From Sphingobacterium chuzhouense (GTDB taxonomy: Bacteria; Bacteroidota; Bacteroidia; Sphingobacteriales; Sphingobacteriaceae): a stretch of DNA of 64,000 nucleotides. The notes beneath the pieces were generated by a model that was not told where the DNA came from, did not search any database, and saw only the letters and a list, made by a program, of their open reading frames with translations. The position numbers and the translations under genes were made by a program. The DNA is taken from NCBI RefSeq assembly GCF_014692525.1, contig NZ_JACNYL010000002.1:806001-870000 (forward strand), in the 5' to 3' direction. Below are positions 46,570 to 54,524 of the stretch, piece by piece; the stretch's first letter is position 1, and every line of letters starts with the position of its first letter.

Positions 46570-46823
46570 AAATTCTTATTTCTATTTCTGTCCGAGAACC
46601 TACTAAAACTATGCCAATACGCGTGCTTAAAGTGATGACTTATTGCCATTGTTCTATAAAATAAATATATTTTCTCTGTAATAGAAAGCCCTTATGGCAG
46701 AGAAGAGCGAAATAAACCACGTAGTGCTCATGAATGCCTTTGAAAGCATACGATTATGAATAATTCCATTTATATGTGCTTAATTAAAATTGCATATAAA
46801 AGCGAATTTATTTAGGTTTGTAT
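46570..46823. other. Divergent intergenic region between DUF4783 and gpmI genes
   Basis: About 250 bases without a gene. It contains the gpmI promoter and an inverted repeat TTTATATG (46769-46776) / CATATAAA (46793-46800) that spans the -33 element. I see no RNA gene or terminator in it. Confidence 0.5.
46789..46820 (+). promoter_or_regulatory. Probable promoter of gpmI, almost leaderless
   Basis: ATTG at 46789-46792, a 20-base spacer, then TAGGTTTG at 46813-46820: a good match to the Bacteroidetes TTTG / TAnnTTTG promoter. The transcript would start within a few bases of the GTG at 46824. The alternative TTG start at 46818 lies inside the -7 element. Confidence 0.5.
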
Positions 46824-48359
46824 GTGAGCAATTCAGAAAACAAAAGAGTAGCGCTACTAATCTTAGATGGTTTAGGCTACGGTAAAGACGATAATTCAAA
46901 CGCTGTACGCGCAGCGAAAACCCCATTTCTAGATCATTTATTAGCCACTTACCCAAATTCTCGGTTAGAAGCTTCTGGAGAGGCTGTCGGGCTTCCAGAA
47001 GGACAAATGGGCAACTCAGAAGTAGGCCATATGAATCTTGGCGGCGGCCGTATTGTGTACCAAGAACTTGGACGGATAAACAAAGCAGCAAATGAAGGAG
47101 AATTCAACTCGAACCCTGTAATTAAAGAGGCTTTTGAATATGCCAAAACAAAAGGGAAAAAGGTACATTTCATCGGGTTATTATCTGACGGCGGTGTACA
47201 TGCCCATATTGACCATTTGAAAGCGCTCTGTGATGCTGCGCAGAAAACGGGTCTTCAACCGGATCAAGTATTCATCCACGCTTTTATGGACGGACGTGAT
47301 ACCGATCCGAATGGCGGAATTGGCTACATAGAAGATTTACAAAACCACTTAACTCATTCCACCGGAACTATTGCGAGCGCTATAGGGCGTTATTATGCGA
47401 TGGATAGAGATAACCGATGGGAACGCGTCAAGGAAACCTATGATCTTTTGACAAAAGGAACTGGCAAGCCAGCAACAGATATAAAGCAAGCGATAAAAGA
47501 GTCGTATAACGATGGAATAACAGATGAATTCATTAAGCCCATTGTGGTAACCGATGCAGATGGGAAACCATTGGCTACTGTTCAAGAAGGTGATGTTGTA
47601 TTCTGTTATAATTTCCGAACCGACCGTGGCCGAGAGATCACGATTGCTTTGACACAACAAGATTTTCCAAAATATGACATGCATTCGTTATCGTTATACT
47701 ATGTAACGATGACTTCCTACGACGAGACATTTAAAAATGTCCACGTCGTGTTCCAGAAAGAAAACTTAACAAATACATTGGGGGAAGTATTAAGCCGCCA
47801 AAACAAAACACAAGTTCGTATCGCTGAAACAGAAAAGTATCCGCACGTTACTTTTTTCTTTTCCGGAGGACGCGAAGAAGAATTCCCTGGTGAACGCCGT
47901 TTGCTTATTCCTTCTCCAAAGGTGGCTACCTATGATCTACAACCCGAAATGAGTGCGGAAGGCATTACAACGGCGATCTGTAATGATATAACAGAAAATA
48001 AACCGGATTTTATTTGTTTAAACTTTGCTAACCCGGATATGGTAGGACACACGGGAGTCTTCAATGCAGTCGTAAAGGCCGTTGAAACTGTAGACGCCTG
48101 CACGAAGAAAGTAGTTGAAACAGGTTTGGAAAATGGTTACTCCTTTATTATCTTGGCGGATCATGGAAACTCCGAGTTTATGATTAACGAAGACGGTTCC
48201 GTAAATACGGCCCATACAACCAACCTCGTGCCTTGTATTTTGATAGATAAAGATTATCAACAAGTTAAAGACGGAAAGTTGGGCGATATAGCCCCTACCG
48301 TATTAAAATTATTAGGTGCTGATATTCCAGCAGATATGAGTGGCGATGTATTGGTATAA
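46824..48359 (+). CDS. gpmI: 2,3-bisphosphoglycerate-independent phosphoglycerate mutase
   Basis: A 511-residue dimanganese enzyme of glycolysis. Blocks include LLILDGLGYG (metal Asp15 in this numbering), QMGNSEVGHMNLG with the phosphorylated Ser65, FMDGRDTDPNGG, and the C-terminal ILADHGNSE. There is no in-frame ATG near the start. I prefer GTG 46824 over TTG 46818 because the latter falls within the probable promoter. The stop codon overlaps the start of a lipoprotein gene by 14 bases, so the two are translationally linked. Confidence 0.95.
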   Translation: MSNSENKRVALLILDGLGYGKDDNSNAVRAAKTPFLDHLLATYPNSRLEASGEAVGLPEGQMGNSEVGHMNLGGGRIVYQELGRINKAANEGEFNSNPVIKEAFEYAKTKGKKVHFIGLLSDGGVHAHIDHLKALCDAAQKTGLQPDQVFIHAFMDGRDTDPNGGIGYIEDLQNHLTHSTGTIASAIGRYYAMDRDNRWERVKETYDLLTKGTGKPATDIKQAIKESYNDGITDEFIKPIVVTDADGKPLATVQEGDVVFCYNFRTDRGREITIALTQQDFPKYDMHSLSLYYVTMTSYDETFKNVHVVFQKENLTNTLGEVLSRQNKTQVRIAETEKYPHVTFFFSGGREEEFPGERRLLIPSPKVATYDLQPEMSAEGITTAICNDITENKPDFICLNFANPDMVGHTGVFNAVVKAVETVDACTKKVVETGLENGYSFIILADHGNSEFMINEDGSVNTAHTTNLVPCILIDKDYQQVKDGKLGDIAPTVLKLLGADIPADMSGDVLV

Positions 48360-48939
48360 AAAGAAAAACACATGGTGCAAAGCAGTAATGGCGGTAGCTG
48401 TTACTGCTTTGTTCTTATCGTGCACTTCCAGTCCAAAGGACAGGAAAGTAACACGGGAAACGTATTTTGATATTCCAACGTACTTTAAAGCGGAAATTGC
48501 GCGTTTAGCGCAGGAAAAACCTGTTGTAGACAAAACCGTGGTTAAGGATAGTCTATCGGAAGCCAAAGAAATACAAATTGCAGACTGGGAAAATGAACTT
48601 TCTAGTTTCGCTTCCATTGATTTAAACAAACCTGCTTATGCAGGCATTCTAAAAAAGGACAGCATAGCTAATAAAGTAAAAATAACCTCCTCTGATCCTA
48701 AAATTGATATCGCTGCTGTTGAAATCGAGTACGAGGACAATGGAGAACCAGTTGCGTTTCGTATACAGCGGAATATTCAAAACTCACTATACGAAACGCA
48801 TGAAACACTCTATTATGCTAAAAATAAAGAATATAGTCTAGAAAAACATCAATCTGTCTTGATCCTTGGCGATAAGTACTATCACATCGAAGCGGTATTT
48901 AAGAATCAAACCGCACCAGAGAAATCACGCGGTCACTAA
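48346..48939 (+). CDS. Unrecognised lipoprotein downstream of gpmI
   Basis: A 197-residue protein from ATG 48346 (a GTG at 48340 is possible). Cys26 in ALFLSCTSS marks a lipoprotein. The mature part has no motif I recognise: TRETYFDIPTYFKAEIARLAQEKP, then VAAVEIEYEDNG-type beta segments and YYAKNKEYSLEKHQSVLILG. Its start overlaps gpmI by 14 bases and its last 41 bases overlap the 3' end of the convergent apt gene. Probably an outer membrane-anchored periplasmic protein; function unknown. Confidence 0.75.
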   Translation: MYWYKKKNTWCKAVMAVAVTALFLSCTSSPKDRKVTRETYFDIPTYFKAEIARLAQEKPVVDKTVVKDSLSEAKEIQIADWENELSSFASIDLNKPAYAGILKKDSIANKVKITSSDPKIDIAAVEIEYEDNGEPVAFRIQRNIQNSLYETHETLYYAKNKEYSLEKHQSVLILGDKYYHIEAVFKNQTAPEKSRGH

Positions 48940-49432
48940 ATCGTGTCAAGCGCCCCTCGCTTTGCAAGAAGTCCAGGCTAATGATAAACGCATATCCGAC
49001 AATATCAGCTCCAAGTTTTTCCAATAGCTTGGAAGTGGCCACGACCGTTCCACCTGTAGCCAACAAATCATCGTGAACCAATATCTTGCTACCCGGAGCA
49101 AAAGCATCCTCATGCACCTCAATAGTCGCCTGCCCGTATTCTAACTTGTAAGATTCTGATATGGTCTTAAAAGGTAGTTTTCCTTGTTTTCGTACAGGAA
49201 TAAAAGGAACATTCAGTCTATTGGCCAAGAGCATACCAAATAAAAAACCACGGCTTTCCACTCCAGCGATGGCATCAATTTCTACCCCTTGCAAATGTTC
49301 GATCAATTTATCGACAATCTCACCACAAAGTTGCTGATCTTTTAAAATAGGTGTAATATCTTTGAATACAATTCCCGGTTGTGGAAAATCAGGAATATCC
49401 CGAATCACGGATTTGAGACGTTCTTCTAGCAT
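48899..49432 (-). CDS. apt: Adenine phosphoribosyltransferase
   Basis: Start at ATG 49432 (177 residues); a TTG 9 bases earlier is less likely. It salvages adenine to AMP with PRPP. Features: IPDFPQPGIVFKDITPIL, VESRGFLFG, and the PRPP-binding loop LVHDDLLATGGTV. It follows the helix-hairpin-helix gene by 5 bases, and its 3' end overlaps the convergent lipoprotein gene by 41 bases. Confidence 0.95.
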   Translation of the reverse strand: MLEERLKSVIRDIPDFPQPGIVFKDITPILKDQQLCGEIVDKLIEHLQGVEIDAIAGVESRGFLFGMLLANRLNVPFIPVRKQGKLPFKTISESYKLEYGQATIEVHEDAFAPGSKILVHDDLLATGGTVVATSKLLEKLGADIVGYAFIISLDFLQSEGRLTRFSDRVISLVRFDS

Positions 49433-49437
49433 GCTTT

Positions 49438-50325
49438 TCAATTAAAATCCAAATAAGGTGCAATTTTACGTAAAAAATCATCATTTAGTGCATGCATCTT
49501 TTTTAAATCAGCCAACGATGCAAAAGCACCATGCTGCTCCCGATAACGTACGATATGCGTAGCCTCCTTACGAGAGATATATGGGTGCTGCGCCAGCCTT
49601 TCCATCGGCAACTGGTTTACCTTCCACTTTTTAATTAAGCTATCCCCCAACACCAAAGACGATTCCATCTTTACAAATTGCTCTTCAGAAATACCGTATA
49701 CTTCTTTTATCTGGTCAATACGATGAAAACCACCCAAGGCGTCGCGAAATTTCACAATACGTGAAGCAAGTACCGGCCCAATCCCGCTAATTCCCTGCAA
49801 GACCGTCGTATCTGCTAAGGATAAGTCAATTACTATTTTTTTTATTGATAGCTTTGTTTTTTCCTTAGATGAAGAAGCGACCTTCCGTTGTGGTATAGGA
49901 ACTGTCTCTGGCAATGTAATATACGGCGCAATCCGCTTAAAGTCTTCGTCGGAAACAACATACATTTTAGCGACATCCGCTTTTGTACGGAAGCGCCCGC
50001 CTTTAGATTCATAATTTTTAATAACCTGCACCTGCCTTTCAGTAAAACCTAACATTTTCCATTTCTCAACAGGCAAGTTATTAGGATCAAAAGGAAAAAG
50101 CTCCGTATAAGACGCATGTATTTCTGGTGAATCTGACGTCGACGCAAATTTTTTTTGTTCTTCCTCGACTATAGAGGAAATCAATACCAAGTCGTCTGCC
50201 GTATGCCGTACATAGAAACTATATATAAAAGGCGTAATCCCTATCAGCCCAATGAGAATCGAAAGCACAAGAAATCCCTTGCGTTCGTTCTCACTCATTT
50301 CAAAAAGAAGGGCTAATTTCTTCAT
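49438..50325 (-). CDS. ComEA-like helix-hairpin-helix protein with membrane anchor
   Basis: A 295-residue protein with one N-terminal transmembrane helix (residues 17-37, GFLVLSILIGLIGITPFIYSF) and three repeats of the HhH DNA-binding motif: WKMLGFTERQVQVIKNYESKGGRF, LQGISGIGPVLASRIVKFRDALGGF and ISRKEATHIVRYREQHGAF. ComEA proteins bind DNA in the periplasm during natural transformation. Bacteroidetes often carry such proteins; no other competence gene is in the window. It lies between the efflux adaptor (7 bases upstream) and apt. Confidence 0.87.
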   Translation of the reverse strand: MKKLALLFEMSENERKGFLVLSILIGLIGITPFIYSFYVRHTADDLVLISSIVEEEQKKFASTSDSPEIHASYTELFPFDPNNLPVEKWKMLGFTERQVQVIKNYESKGGRFRTKADVAKMYVVSDEDFKRIAPYITLPETVPIPQRKVASSSKEKTKLSIKKIVIDLSLADTTVLQGISGIGPVLASRIVKFRDALGGFHRIDQIKEVYGISEEQFVKMESSLVLGDSLIKKWKVNQLPMERLAQHPYISRKEATHIVRYREQHGAFASLADLKKMHALNDDFLRKIAPYLDFN

Positions 50326-50332
50326 TACACTG

Positions 50333-51646
50333 TTAATTCAAGGCACTTGCATCGACTTCTTTCACACGTGTGCCCTCCTGCAAAATCTTAGAAATGGCAT
50401 TAAAAGGTCTCGACACCACTTTGTCCTTTGCTTTTAATCCACTTTTAACAATAATGTTATTATCGTCTTGGATACCAGTAGTTACCTCCTTCATATTTAC
50501 CACATCCCCGTTAAGTACAAACACATATTCTTTTACGTCAGCGTTGTCTACTGAATCCGCTTTATTTATATTCTCCCGCACAGTCACTGCTTGAATAGGA
50601 ACAACAAGGCCTTTTTCCGACTTGGTATGGATCTGCACCGTTGCCGATAAACCAGGTTTAAATGGAGAAGAGTTTTTATTATCGTCATCTATCAAATCTT
50701 CATATGAAGATGCCTCGATACGGACCTTCACGTTAAAATTTGTTACCTGCTCAGCTGTAGTCGCTACGGTTTCCGTTCCTGCGGAAGTAGAGGAACTTGA
50801 AATTTCAGTCACCACTCCCTTAAATTTACGCCCCTGGAAGGCATCCACCTCTATTGTCGCCTCATTGCCCACTCTTACGCGGTTAATATCATTTTCATTT
50901 ACTTCCACATTTACTTCCATGGTGGACATATGAGCTATACGCATAATTTCCGTTCCCGCCATCTGCGCTGTTCCGACAACACGCTCACCGAGTTCTATCG
51001 ACAATAAAGAAACAACACCATCCGAAGGCGCATATATCGTTGTACGCGCCAAACTGTTGCCTGCTTCCTGCAACTGTGCTTGCGATTGGTTCACCCCGAA
51101 CCGGGAAGCTTCGACTTGCTGACGTTGAGACTCCACCGTAGCACGAGCAACTTCATAATCTGCCCTTGCTTTGTCCATCTCCGATGCCGATATCACTTTT
51201 TTATTAAACAGCTCTAGGCTTCGGTTATAGATAGCCTCCGCATTGATAAGGCTCGCTTCCTGTTGTTTCAACATTTGTTGTGCTGCCGCAAGGTTTGCCT
51301 TTTGTTGGCTCACCATCGCCACCACTTGGTCGTAGCTGGATTGTAACAGATCCGGCTTTACACGGCACAATACATCTCCCTTTTTGACAATTTGCCCTTC
51401 ACGGACATTCAATTCTATAATTTCGCCCGAAACTTCCGAGCTCAATTTCACTTCAAATTCCGGTTGTACCTTCCCGCTCGCAGAAACAAGTTCTGAGATG
51501 GTTCTCTCCGCCACTTCATCCACGGCGACCTGTTGTACACCGCCATCACCAAACCAACCGAACTTACTGCCTATTACAACGAATACCAAGATTATTACTG
51601 CAGAAATAACCAATATTTTAGGTAGGTTGCTCTTCTTCTTTGCCAT
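50333..51646 (-). CDS. HlyD/MacA-type periplasmic adaptor of an efflux system
   Basis: A 437-residue membrane fusion protein. One N-terminal transmembrane anchor (residues 8-28, ILVISAVIILVFVVIG), a barrel-sandwich half (VKLSSEVSGEIIELNVREGQIVKKGDVLCRV), a long coiled-coil hairpin at about residues 100-190 (AQQMLKQQEASLINAEAIYNRS), and YAPSDGVVSLLSIELGERV closing the sandwich. It links an inner membrane pump to a TolC channel. The channel gene is directly upstream (10 bases), but no ABC or RND pump follows; it must be encoded elsewhere. Confidence 0.9.
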   Translation of the reverse strand: MAKKKSNLPKILVISAVIILVFVVIGSKFGWFGDGGVQQVAVDEVAERTISELVSASGKVQPEFEVKLSSEVSGEIIELNVREGQIVKKGDVLCRVKPDLLQSSYDQVVAMVSQQKANLAAAQQMLKQQEASLINAEAIYNRSLELFNKKVISASEMDKARADYEVARATVESQRQQVEASRFGVNQSQAQLQEAGNSLARTTIYAPSDGVVSLLSIELGERVVGTAQMAGTEIMRIAHMSTMEVNVEVNENDINRVRVGNEATIEVDAFQGRKFKGVVTEISSSSTSAGTETVATTAEQVTNFNVKVRIEASSYEDLIDDDNKNSSPFKPGLSATVQIHTKSEKGLVVPIQAVTVRENINKADSVDNADVKEYVFVLNGDVVNMKEVTTGIQDDNNIIVKSGLKAKDKVVSRPFNAISKILQEGTRVKEVDASALN

Positions 51647-51656
51647 GAATGATATT

Positions 51657-53027
51657 TTAAAAAGTTATAGGGTTTCCGATATAATAATCAATGACTTTTC
51701 CACGGAATACCATTTCGTATTTCCGGCGAATCATTTCAAATTCTGCGCTATTCATATTTGTCTGTGCAGTAAACATTTCCATTGAATTGGCCATGCCCAC
51801 ATCATAACGTTCCTTAATGGTTTCATAAGCGACTTTAGACGTATTAAAAGCTACCTGTGAGGCAAAATACTGCTTATTGGCAGATTTTAAATCTAAAATA
51901 GCCTGTGCAATAGTTTTTTCCAGATTTCTGCGTGCCAGTGCCTCTTCATTTTCTGCCTGTAAATAGCCTATCTTTGCTTTATTTACAGCTACCTTTGTCC
52001 GATTATTATTAAAAATGGGCACTTGAAGGCTGAGACCGCCACGAAACGATTTGTTTAAATCAACCTGATTGAAGAACGGGATTTTTTCTGACACGATCAA
52101 GTCCCCCACCAGAAACTGATCATACGCACGCGAAGAATAATTCGAGCCGTATCCAGCAGACAAATTCAGCGTAGGGTAATAAGCCCCTTTAGCAATATCT
52201 ATATTTTTCTTCGCCAGCTCCTTGTTATAGCCAGCCTGTTCAATTACAGGTTGAGTCAGCATCGCTTTTTTAAATACATTATCGAAGGAAGCAATCGCAT
52301 ATTCCGCCATGATATCAGCTATACTAGGTCTTTCCAAGCTAAATGTAGTATCCGGTGATAATTCCATGAGTTGTTTTAAGTTGAGCAACGAAAGTTCATA
52401 AGCATTTTCAGAAGACATAATATTCAGTTCATCCGTTGCCACCTGATTTTCGGCCTGTGATAAATCAGCCAATGTCTTATTACCAACCTGAAATTGTATA
52501 CTGTCCTGTCGTAGCTGTTCCCTGGAAAGCTTAACCTGTTGCTGTGCCGCTTCGTACAACTCCCCATTTGTAATCGCCTCCAAATAGTTGGTCACCACAG
52601 ATAAAATTAAGTCGTTTTTAACTTTTTCAACTTCCGTCGCGTCGACAGCAAGTTTTATTTTATTCGCTTTAATTTGGTTGATTTTTTGGAAGCCTTGAAA
52701 TAGGGCGACACTCGAAGATAACTGCGCTCCTGCTGTGGTTGTCCAGAAGTTTCCGCGGATCAGTTGTCCCGAGGTCTGATCAAAGGTCAAACCATAATTA
52801 TAGGAATTATCAGCACCAATACTCAAGTTTGGATACAATTCTGATTTTGATTGATAAAGATCCTGTTCGCTTAATTGATACCCAAATTCTGCTTGTTTAA
52901 TTTGTAGATTACGCTCAAGCGTTGTCTCTATGGCTTCCTGTAATGTTACTTGTCCATATCCCAAGGGGGACCCGATAACCAACAAAATGAAAAATAATAC
53001 AATATAATAGGATATTTTTTGTCTCAT
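51657..53027 (-). CDS. TolC-family outer membrane channel
   Basis: Start at ATG 53027 (456 residues); the longer frame would overlap the divergent deacetylase. Signal peptide YIVLFFILLVIGSPLGYG, then the repeated TolC helices: VTLQEAIETTLERNLQIKQAEFGYQLSEQDL in the first half and VPIFNNNRTKVAVNKAKIGYLQAENEEAL in the second. It forms a trimeric tunnel across the outer membrane for the adaptor encoded next. Confidence 0.92.
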   Translation of the reverse strand: MRQKISYYIVLFFILLVIGSPLGYGQVTLQEAIETTLERNLQIKQAEFGYQLSEQDLYQSKSELYPNLSIGADNSYNYGLTFDQTSGQLIRGNFWTTTAGAQLSSSVALFQGFQKINQIKANKIKLAVDATEVEKVKNDLILSVVTNYLEAITNGELYEAAQQQVKLSREQLRQDSIQFQVGNKTLADLSQAENQVATDELNIMSSENAYELSLLNLKQLMELSPDTTFSLERPSIADIMAEYAIASFDNVFKKAMLTQPVIEQAGYNKELAKKNIDIAKGAYYPTLNLSAGYGSNYSSRAYDQFLVGDLIVSEKIPFFNQVDLNKSFRGGLSLQVPIFNNNRTKVAVNKAKIGYLQAENEEALARRNLEKTIAQAILDLKSANKQYFASQVAFNTSKVAYETIKERYDVGMANSMEMFTAQTNMNSAEFEMIRRKYEMVFRGKVIDYYIGNPITF

Positions 53028-53085
53028 TTGATTAATTAAGCATAAATGATTTTTAAATTTGGGACAAATATCTGATATTATCAAC

Positions 53086-53694
53086 ATGTATTTTGTTACT
53101 GCTCCTTTTTTTTTAAGATGGTACTATCCAAAAGTAACGTTCAATAAATCGAGAAAAGAACAGAAAGTATACCTTACTTTTGATGATGGGCCGATCCCGG
53201 AAGTTACACCTTTCATACTTGATACGCTTGCTGAGCACAAAATCAAAGCAACTTTTTTTTGCGTCGGCGATAATATAAAAAAGAATCCAGCGATTTTTGA
53301 ACGTATCCTCGCCGAAGGACATCAGGTAGGAAACCATACATATAACCATCTTCGCGGGTGGGATACAGAAGATGATATTTATCTGGATAACATAGCAAAA
53401 TGCCAGCAACTAACAGGAACAGCCTTATTTCGCCCGCCTTATGCCCGAGCAAAAAAGTCACAGCTGAAGATGTTGCACAAGACGTACGAGGTGGTCTTTT
53501 GGGATGTCCTTTCGGGTGATTTCGATGAATACATAAGTCCCGAAAAATGCTATCAAAATGTGATTCGTCATGTAAAAAATGGTTCTGTTATTGTCTTCCA
53601 TGACAATATCAAGGCCATGCCACGCGTATCGTATGCGCTACCTAAAGTAATTACCTATTTGAAACAAAAGGGGTATGATTTTGGGGCGTTGTAA
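53086..53694 (+). CDS. NodB-type polysaccharide deacetylase
   Basis: Start at ATG 53086 (202 residues). Motifs: LTFDDGP with Asp33 and Asp34, VGNHTYNH with His84 and His88, RPPYAR, then DVLSGDF and VFHD. It removes N-acetyl (or similar) groups from a carbohydrate such as peptidoglycan or chitooligosaccharide using a metal ion. No signal peptide is evident, only a hydrophobic N-terminus. It diverges from the tolC-like gene; its stop lies 1 base from that of the convergent DUF4249 gene. Confidence 0.92.
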   Translation: MYFVTAPFFLRWYYPKVTFNKSRKEQKVYLTFDDGPIPEVTPFILDTLAEHKIKATFFCVGDNIKKNPAIFERILAEGHQVGNHTYNHLRGWDTEDDIYLDNIAKCQQLTGTALFRPPYARAKKSQLKMLHKTYEVVFWDVLSGDFDEYISPEKCYQNVIRHVKNGSVIVFHDNIKAMPRVSYALPKVITYLKQKGYDFGAL

Positions 53695-53695
53695 T

Positions 53696-54520
53696 TTATG
53701 GTAACGAGCTGTCGTCAAGATTATCCCAATCGAAATCCATGTCCACAATCTGCAATCGAAATTCTTGTGCTGAAGCTACAGAAAAATAACCAAGCGCATT
53801 ATTGGATATATTTGATGTTGGGTTTCCCGGAGCAGCAGAACCAGGATTTGTACTTTGGTACTCATTCCAATAGTCAAATACTTTTTCATCGATACAATAG
53901 CGTCGCACAGAAATGTAATCCCCCGGTTCCAAATCCGTATTTAAATCGGAAACTTGGTGCGTTACATACAAACCGTCATTGAATTTATCCTGAAACACGC
54001 TAGAAAAGCGAAAATTTGCATCATTGATGGAAATATCATACTTGTAATAATTAGGTGTATTTTGAGGGTCGTTAAACTTAAAAGTTGCAAAGTAGTAGCT
54101 ATCTCCTAGAATATTCTCCCGGGCAATACCCGTAGAGTCTACCTCGACATATGTTGGCATATGACAAGAGGAATGAAAAGATTCTCCATCCACTTCCACA
54201 TACAAAGAATAGCTTTGCCCCGATGCCGGCGTAAAATCCCTAGCTACATAATCCCCATCTTTTTCATGCTGAAAATTATGATATCCTCCCCTACTATCGA
54301 GCACAAGTACAACCGCATCCGTTACACCAACCGAATTGATCGGCTCATCAAAAGCAACAGTCTTCGATACTCTTATACGTTGGATAGATTGCAAATCAGA
54401 GAGGTTTGCCTCAATTACCACCCTAGGATCTGCATCATTTAAGTTCACATCTATTATTTCTTCGCACGCGGAAAAAAATAACAATGTGCATAATATATAG
54501 ATGTAGCTCTTTACATTCAT
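53696..54520 (-). CDS. DUF4249 lipoprotein
   Basis: Start at ATG 54520 (274 residues). The lipobox Cys19 (LLFFSACEEIIDVNLND) with acidic residues after it suggests a surface lipoprotein. The body has the DUF4249 pattern RVVIEANLSDLQSIQRIRVSKT and SGQSYSLYVEVDGESFHSSCHMP. It follows a TonB-dependent receptor gene by 4 bases, the usual arrangement for this family, and may act like SusD as a lid or ligand binder; this is not established. Confidence 0.87.
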   Translation of the reverse strand: MNVKSYIYILCTLLFFSACEEIIDVNLNDADPRVVIEANLSDLQSIQRIRVSKTVAFDEPINSVGVTDAVVLVLDSRGGYHNFQHEKDGDYVARDFTPASGQSYSLYVEVDGESFHSSCHMPTYVEVDSTGIARENILGDSYYFATFKFNDPQNTPNYYKYDISINDANFRFSSVFQDKFNDGLYVTHQVSDLNTDLEPGDYISVRRYCIDEKVFDYWNEYQSTNPGSAAPGNPTSNISNNALGYFSVASAQEFRLQIVDMDFDWDNLDDSSLP

Positions 54521-54524
54521 ATTA

